NCBI GenBank assembly: GCA_041687475.1
Contig: JAWLBW010000202.1
Span: forward strand, 1 to 8,616
DNA: 8,616 bases
From: JAWLBW01 sp041687475
Lineage (GTDB): Bacteria > J088 > JAWLBW01
Direction of reading: 5' to 3'
Position numbers and translations under genes: made by a program. Numbering within the stretch: position 1 is the first letter of the stretch; every line of letters starts with the position of its first letter. Under the pieces are notes generated by a model. It was not told the DNA's origin. It searched no databases and worked only from the letters and a program-made list of their open reading frames with translations. Of this stretch, positions 6,746 through 8,616 are shown piece after piece.

Positions 6746-7432
6746 ATGTACGCGTGGCTTGTGGGGGTGGTTCTGGTGTCGGGTATGGCGCAGATGGCGC
6801 CGGTGGTCAACGCGGTACTGCGCAGCGGGCTGGTTCGTGAAGACCTTCTTATCGAATACGAGAAAGGCAACCTCGCCTGCCTCGAAGAGCGCACTTGCGA
6901 TGCGGCGCTCGTCTGGGGCCAGCCTCGGGGCGAGGCGGCGCTGACCTATGAATGGGTGCTGCTGGGCTTCGACACCATTTCCATCGTGGTCGGTGGGGGC
7001 ACGGCCTCGGAAATCACCAGCGGAACCCTGCGCGAAGTACTTACCGGAAAACTGAAGGGCTGGCAGGTCGTCGGTCCTGCTTTCGACCCCCACGCCATCG
7101 ACGTGGTGAACGAGATGGTGGGCGGCAGGCTCAAGGTCGACCGGCGGCTCGACTCTGCCGGCGAAATCGTGCAGGCGGCGGCCGAAGCGCGCACAATCGG
7201 CCTCGTGGCCCATTCATACCTGCGCGCGATTCCGTCGAAGGTAAGCGAGTTACGGGTGACCGACATGCCGAAGACGGCCGACGGCATACGGTCGGGTTCG
7301 TACCCCCTGGCGCGGCCCGCCTATGCCGCTCTGCGCAAAAAAGGGGCCGACGCGGCCGCCTTCGGCGAAGCGGTGGCGGGCTCGACCTTCCGGCAGATTC
7401 TCTCGCGGCATGAGTTCGTGGTCGGACGATGA
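6746..7432 (+). CDS. Small orphan PstS-like periplasmic substrate-binding protein
   Basis: The 228-residue protein begins with a hydrophobic signal-like segment (YAWLVGVVLVSGMA). The core motif TASEITSGTLREVLTGKLKGW (86-106), preceded by FDTISIVV (75-82), is typical of phosphate-type (PstS, PBP-like) binding proteins, where 'ITS.tLREILtGkikNW' sits at the start of the second lobe. GEIVQAAAEARTIGLVAHSYL (139-159) matches the later conserved 'IGyv' strand. It is shorter than PstS (about 320-350): the first lobe is reduced to about 55 residues and has a cysteine pair (C45, C51). No ABC permease or ATPase genes adjoin it, so it may sense or scavenge rather than drive transport. The start is uncertain: GTG at 6737 would add MRV and so a basic residue to the signal peptide, but the purine-rich GGGGTGAGAG (6734-6743) better serves the ATG at 6746. 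Phosphate as ligand is not shown by the sequence. Confidence 0.8.
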   Translation: MYAWLVGVVLVSGMAQMAPVVNAVLRSGLVREDLLIEYEKGNLACLEERTCDAALVWGQPRGEAALTYEWVLLGFDTISIVVGGGTASEITSGTLREVLTGKLKGWQVVGPAFDPHAIDVVNEMVGGRLKVDRRLDSAGEIVQAAAEARTIGLVAHSYLRAIPSKVSELRVTDMPKTADGIRSGSYPLARPAYAALRKKGADAAAFGEAVAGSTFRQILSRHEFVVGR

Positions 7433-7477
7433 TGCCCCGTAAGTGATGCCGTCTCGCCGGCCGGAATGGCGCCATAG

Positions 7478-7500
7478 CCTTCCTTTTCACCAGAGGAAGG
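7478..7500. repeat. Hairpin CCTTCCT/AGGAAGG downstream of the PstS-like gene
   Basis: CCTTCCT (7478-7484) and AGGAAGG (7494-7500) form a perfect 7-bp stem with a 9-nt loop. Just upstream lie two more perfect palindromes, CCGGCCGG (7457-7464) and ATGGCGCCAT (7466-7475). No T-tract follows, so the role is unclear. Confidence 0.45.
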
Positions 7501-7556
7501 GTCATCCGGCTGTTTCTTGCCGTCGGAAGGACCTGCACCAAGGAATGCGTTCCTTA

Positions 7557-7579
7557 CGCAGGGCATGCTGCGCATTTTT
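7557..7579 (+). terminator. Probable intrinsic terminator of the PstS-like transcript
   Basis: CGCAG (7557-7561) and CTGCG (7568-7572) form a 5-bp GC-rich stem with a 6-nt loop, followed by CA and five T (7575-7579). It lies 125 nt after the stop codon of the binding-protein gene and before the predicted mutS promoter. The stem is short, and adjacent sequence can form competing hairpins (AAGGAA/TTCCTT at 7540-7555, TGCGT/ACGCA at 7546-7560). Confidence 0.45.
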
Positions 7580-7619
7580 CCACGCGTGGCGTCGGGCGCC
7601 TGCATGTCGGGCCTTGTTC

Positions 7620-7628
7620 TGATATGAT
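7620..7628 (+). promoter_or_regulatory. Extended -10 promoter TGATATGAT for mutS
   Basis: TG-A-TATGAT fits an extended -10 element (TGnTATAAT, one mismatch in the hexamer). No good -35 is seen, which extended -10 promoters tolerate. Transcription would start near 7635, giving a leader of about 63 nt that contains the palindrome CGACCGGTCG (7640-7649). Confidence 0.4.
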
Positions 7629-7697
7629 CATCGACAACCCGACCGGTCGCTGTCCTGCGGCCGAACTCCGCAAACCACCTATCTTTCGAGCAGACGC

Positions 7698-8616
7698 ATG
7701 GCCGGCGCCGACAGCCCGATGATGAAGCATTTCAATGAAGTGAAGCGTCAGTTTCCCGACGCCATTCTCTTCTACCGGGTGGGCGACTTCTTCGAAATGT
7801 TCGGCGAAGACGCCGTCATTGCCAGCCGCGAACTCGAAATCACGCTGACCTCGCGCAACAAGAACGACGAACAACCGTTGCCGCTGTGCGGGTTCCCGCA
7901 TTTTTCGGCCACCCAGTACATTGCGCGCCTGGTACAGAAGGGCTATAAAGTCGCGGTCTGCGATCAGGTCGAAGATCCCAAGGCGGCCAAGGGGCTGGTC
8001 AAGCGCGAAGTCACCAAGGTCATCACGCCGGGCGTTGCCATCGACGAAGAACTGCTGGTCATGCGCGACCAGGCGCACCTGGTCGGCCTGTCGGAGCACG
8101 AGGGTCGGTTCGGGGTTGCGGTCGTCGAGTTTTCGACCGGTAACTTCCGGGCCACCGAACTCGACAATGAAGACGCCCTGCGCGAAGAGCTGCTGCGAAC
8201 CGACCCGGTCGAGCTCGTGCTGCCGGCGCCCAACGGTAAGCCCGACGCCGCCCTGAAGCAATTTCTCGAAGCCTGGTTGCCGAAGATTGCCGTGCGCCTC
8301 GTGGCCCCGCTCTCGGGCACCCTCGACAACAACCTGAAGCGTCACGGCGGCGAGCAGGCCGAGGTTGCGTTACCGCTGAACCTTACGGCCGCCCGCGACG
8401 CCGCCGGCGCCGTGCTGGCCTATCTGGAGGAAACCCAGCGCGGAGTGCGCATGCCGCACCTGCGGCGCATCGAGCACTACACGCTCAGCGACGCCCTGCT
8501 CATTGACCCGAATACGAAACGCAACCTTGAAATCGTGCGTAACCAGCACGACGGCAAGAAGGCGGGGTCGCTGTTGTCGGTGCTCGACCGCACGCTCACG
8601 CCCATGGGCGCGCGCT
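7698..8616 (+). CDS. mutS: DNA mismatch repair protein MutS, N-terminal part
   Basis: The window ends inside the gene after 306 complete codons of about 860. MutS binds base mismatches and small loops and recruits MutL. Domain I is complete (about 7-115): SPMMKHF, then LFYRVGDFFEMF with the mismatch-wedging Phe and Glu at F31 and E33 (F-x-E motif), ITLTSRNK, LCGFPHFSATQYI and VAVCDQVEDPKAAKGLVKREVTKVITPG. The connector domain II follows (about 125-245, with GVAVVEFSTGNF), and the core domain III begins (LRRIEHYTLSDALLIDPNTKRNLEIV, then SVLDRTLTPMGAR). The ATPase domain lies outside the window. The ATG at 7698 has only a weak ribosome binding site (GAG at 7688-7690); ATGs at 7719 and 7722 are alternatives, but MutS proteins usually have several residues before the 'PMM' motif. 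The sequence type resembles deltaproteobacterial MutS. Confidence 0.97.
   Translation, partial: MAGADSPMMKHFNEVKRQFPDAILFYRVGDFFEMFGEDAVIASRELEITLTSRNKNDEQPLPLCGFPHFSATQYIARLVQKGYKVAVCDQVEDPKAAKGLVKREVTKVITPGVAIDEELLVMRDQAHLVGLSEHEGRFGVAVVEFSTGNFRATELDNEDALREELLRTDPVELVLPAPNGKPDAALKQFLEAWLPKIAVRLVAPLSGTLDNNLKRHGGEQAEVALPLNLTAARDAAGAVLAYLEETQRGVRMPHLRRIEHYTLSDALLIDPNTKRNLEIVRNQHDGKKAGSLLSVLDRTLTPMGAR

Noticed and set aside
7321..7605. 94-codon open frame on the - strand reaching into the 7433-7697 spacer
   Set aside because: Half of it is antisense to the binding-protein gene and it has no ribosome binding site or known domain; it is mentioned only as part of the palindrome-rich block.

Overview
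The window is high-GC DNA with tightly packed genes. It comes from a Gram-negative bacterium with an outer membrane: it encodes an inner-membrane RND transporter, an outer-membrane beta-barrel of the FadL type, a lipoprotein with a clear lipobox, and two further exported proteins. The MutS N-terminus (TSRNK..., LCGFP, DQVEDPKAAKGLVKREV) and the lipoprotein hydrolase with an Ig-like N-terminal part resemble deltaproteobacterial-type lineages (Desulfobacterota, Myxococcota, Bradymonadota). This placement is an inference from pattern only. There is no tRNA, rRNA, CRISPR array, transposase or insertion sequence visible.

Region 1 (1-3570) is one operon on the + strand: the C-terminal third of an AcrB-like RND permease, then a secreted protein of unknown function (possibly lipocalin-like, CrtC/AttH/Svf1-type), then a FadL-family outer-membrane channel. 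Gaps are 32 and 6 nt, so co-transcription is very likely. Region 2 (3571-5438) is an 83-nt gap holding a TATAAT box and an inverted repeat, followed by a lipoprotein alpha/beta hydrolase (lipase/esterase-like). The -10 box lies exactly 7 nt before the ATG, so this gene may be transcribed as a leaderless mRNA. Together these four genes look like an envelope module that moves and perhaps hydrolyses a hydrophobic ester or lipid; the substrate cannot be read from the sequence.

Region 3 (5439-6553) holds pdxH (pyridoxamine 5'-phosphate oxidase, + strand), convergent with a small DUF488/YeaO-like gene on the - strand. Region 4 (6554-6745) is a 192-nt divergent spacer with a 9-bp hairpin, a sigma70-like promoter and a perfect TGTGA-N6-TCACA (CRP-type) palindrome directly in front of the next gene. 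Region 5 (6746-7432) is a small orphan PstS-like periplasmic binding protein. Region 6 (7433-7697) is a 265-nt spacer rich in palindromes, with a probable intrinsic terminator and an extended -10 promoter for mutS. Region 7 (7698-8616) is the N-terminal part of mutS, cut by the window edge.

The most notable points are the RND / putative lipocalin / FadL / lipase cluster, the perfect CRP-type site placed where it would repress rather than activate, the leaderless-type promoter, and the overlapping hairpins upstream of mutS. The enzymes pdxH and mutS and the DUF488 gene are ordinary housekeeping or widespread genes.
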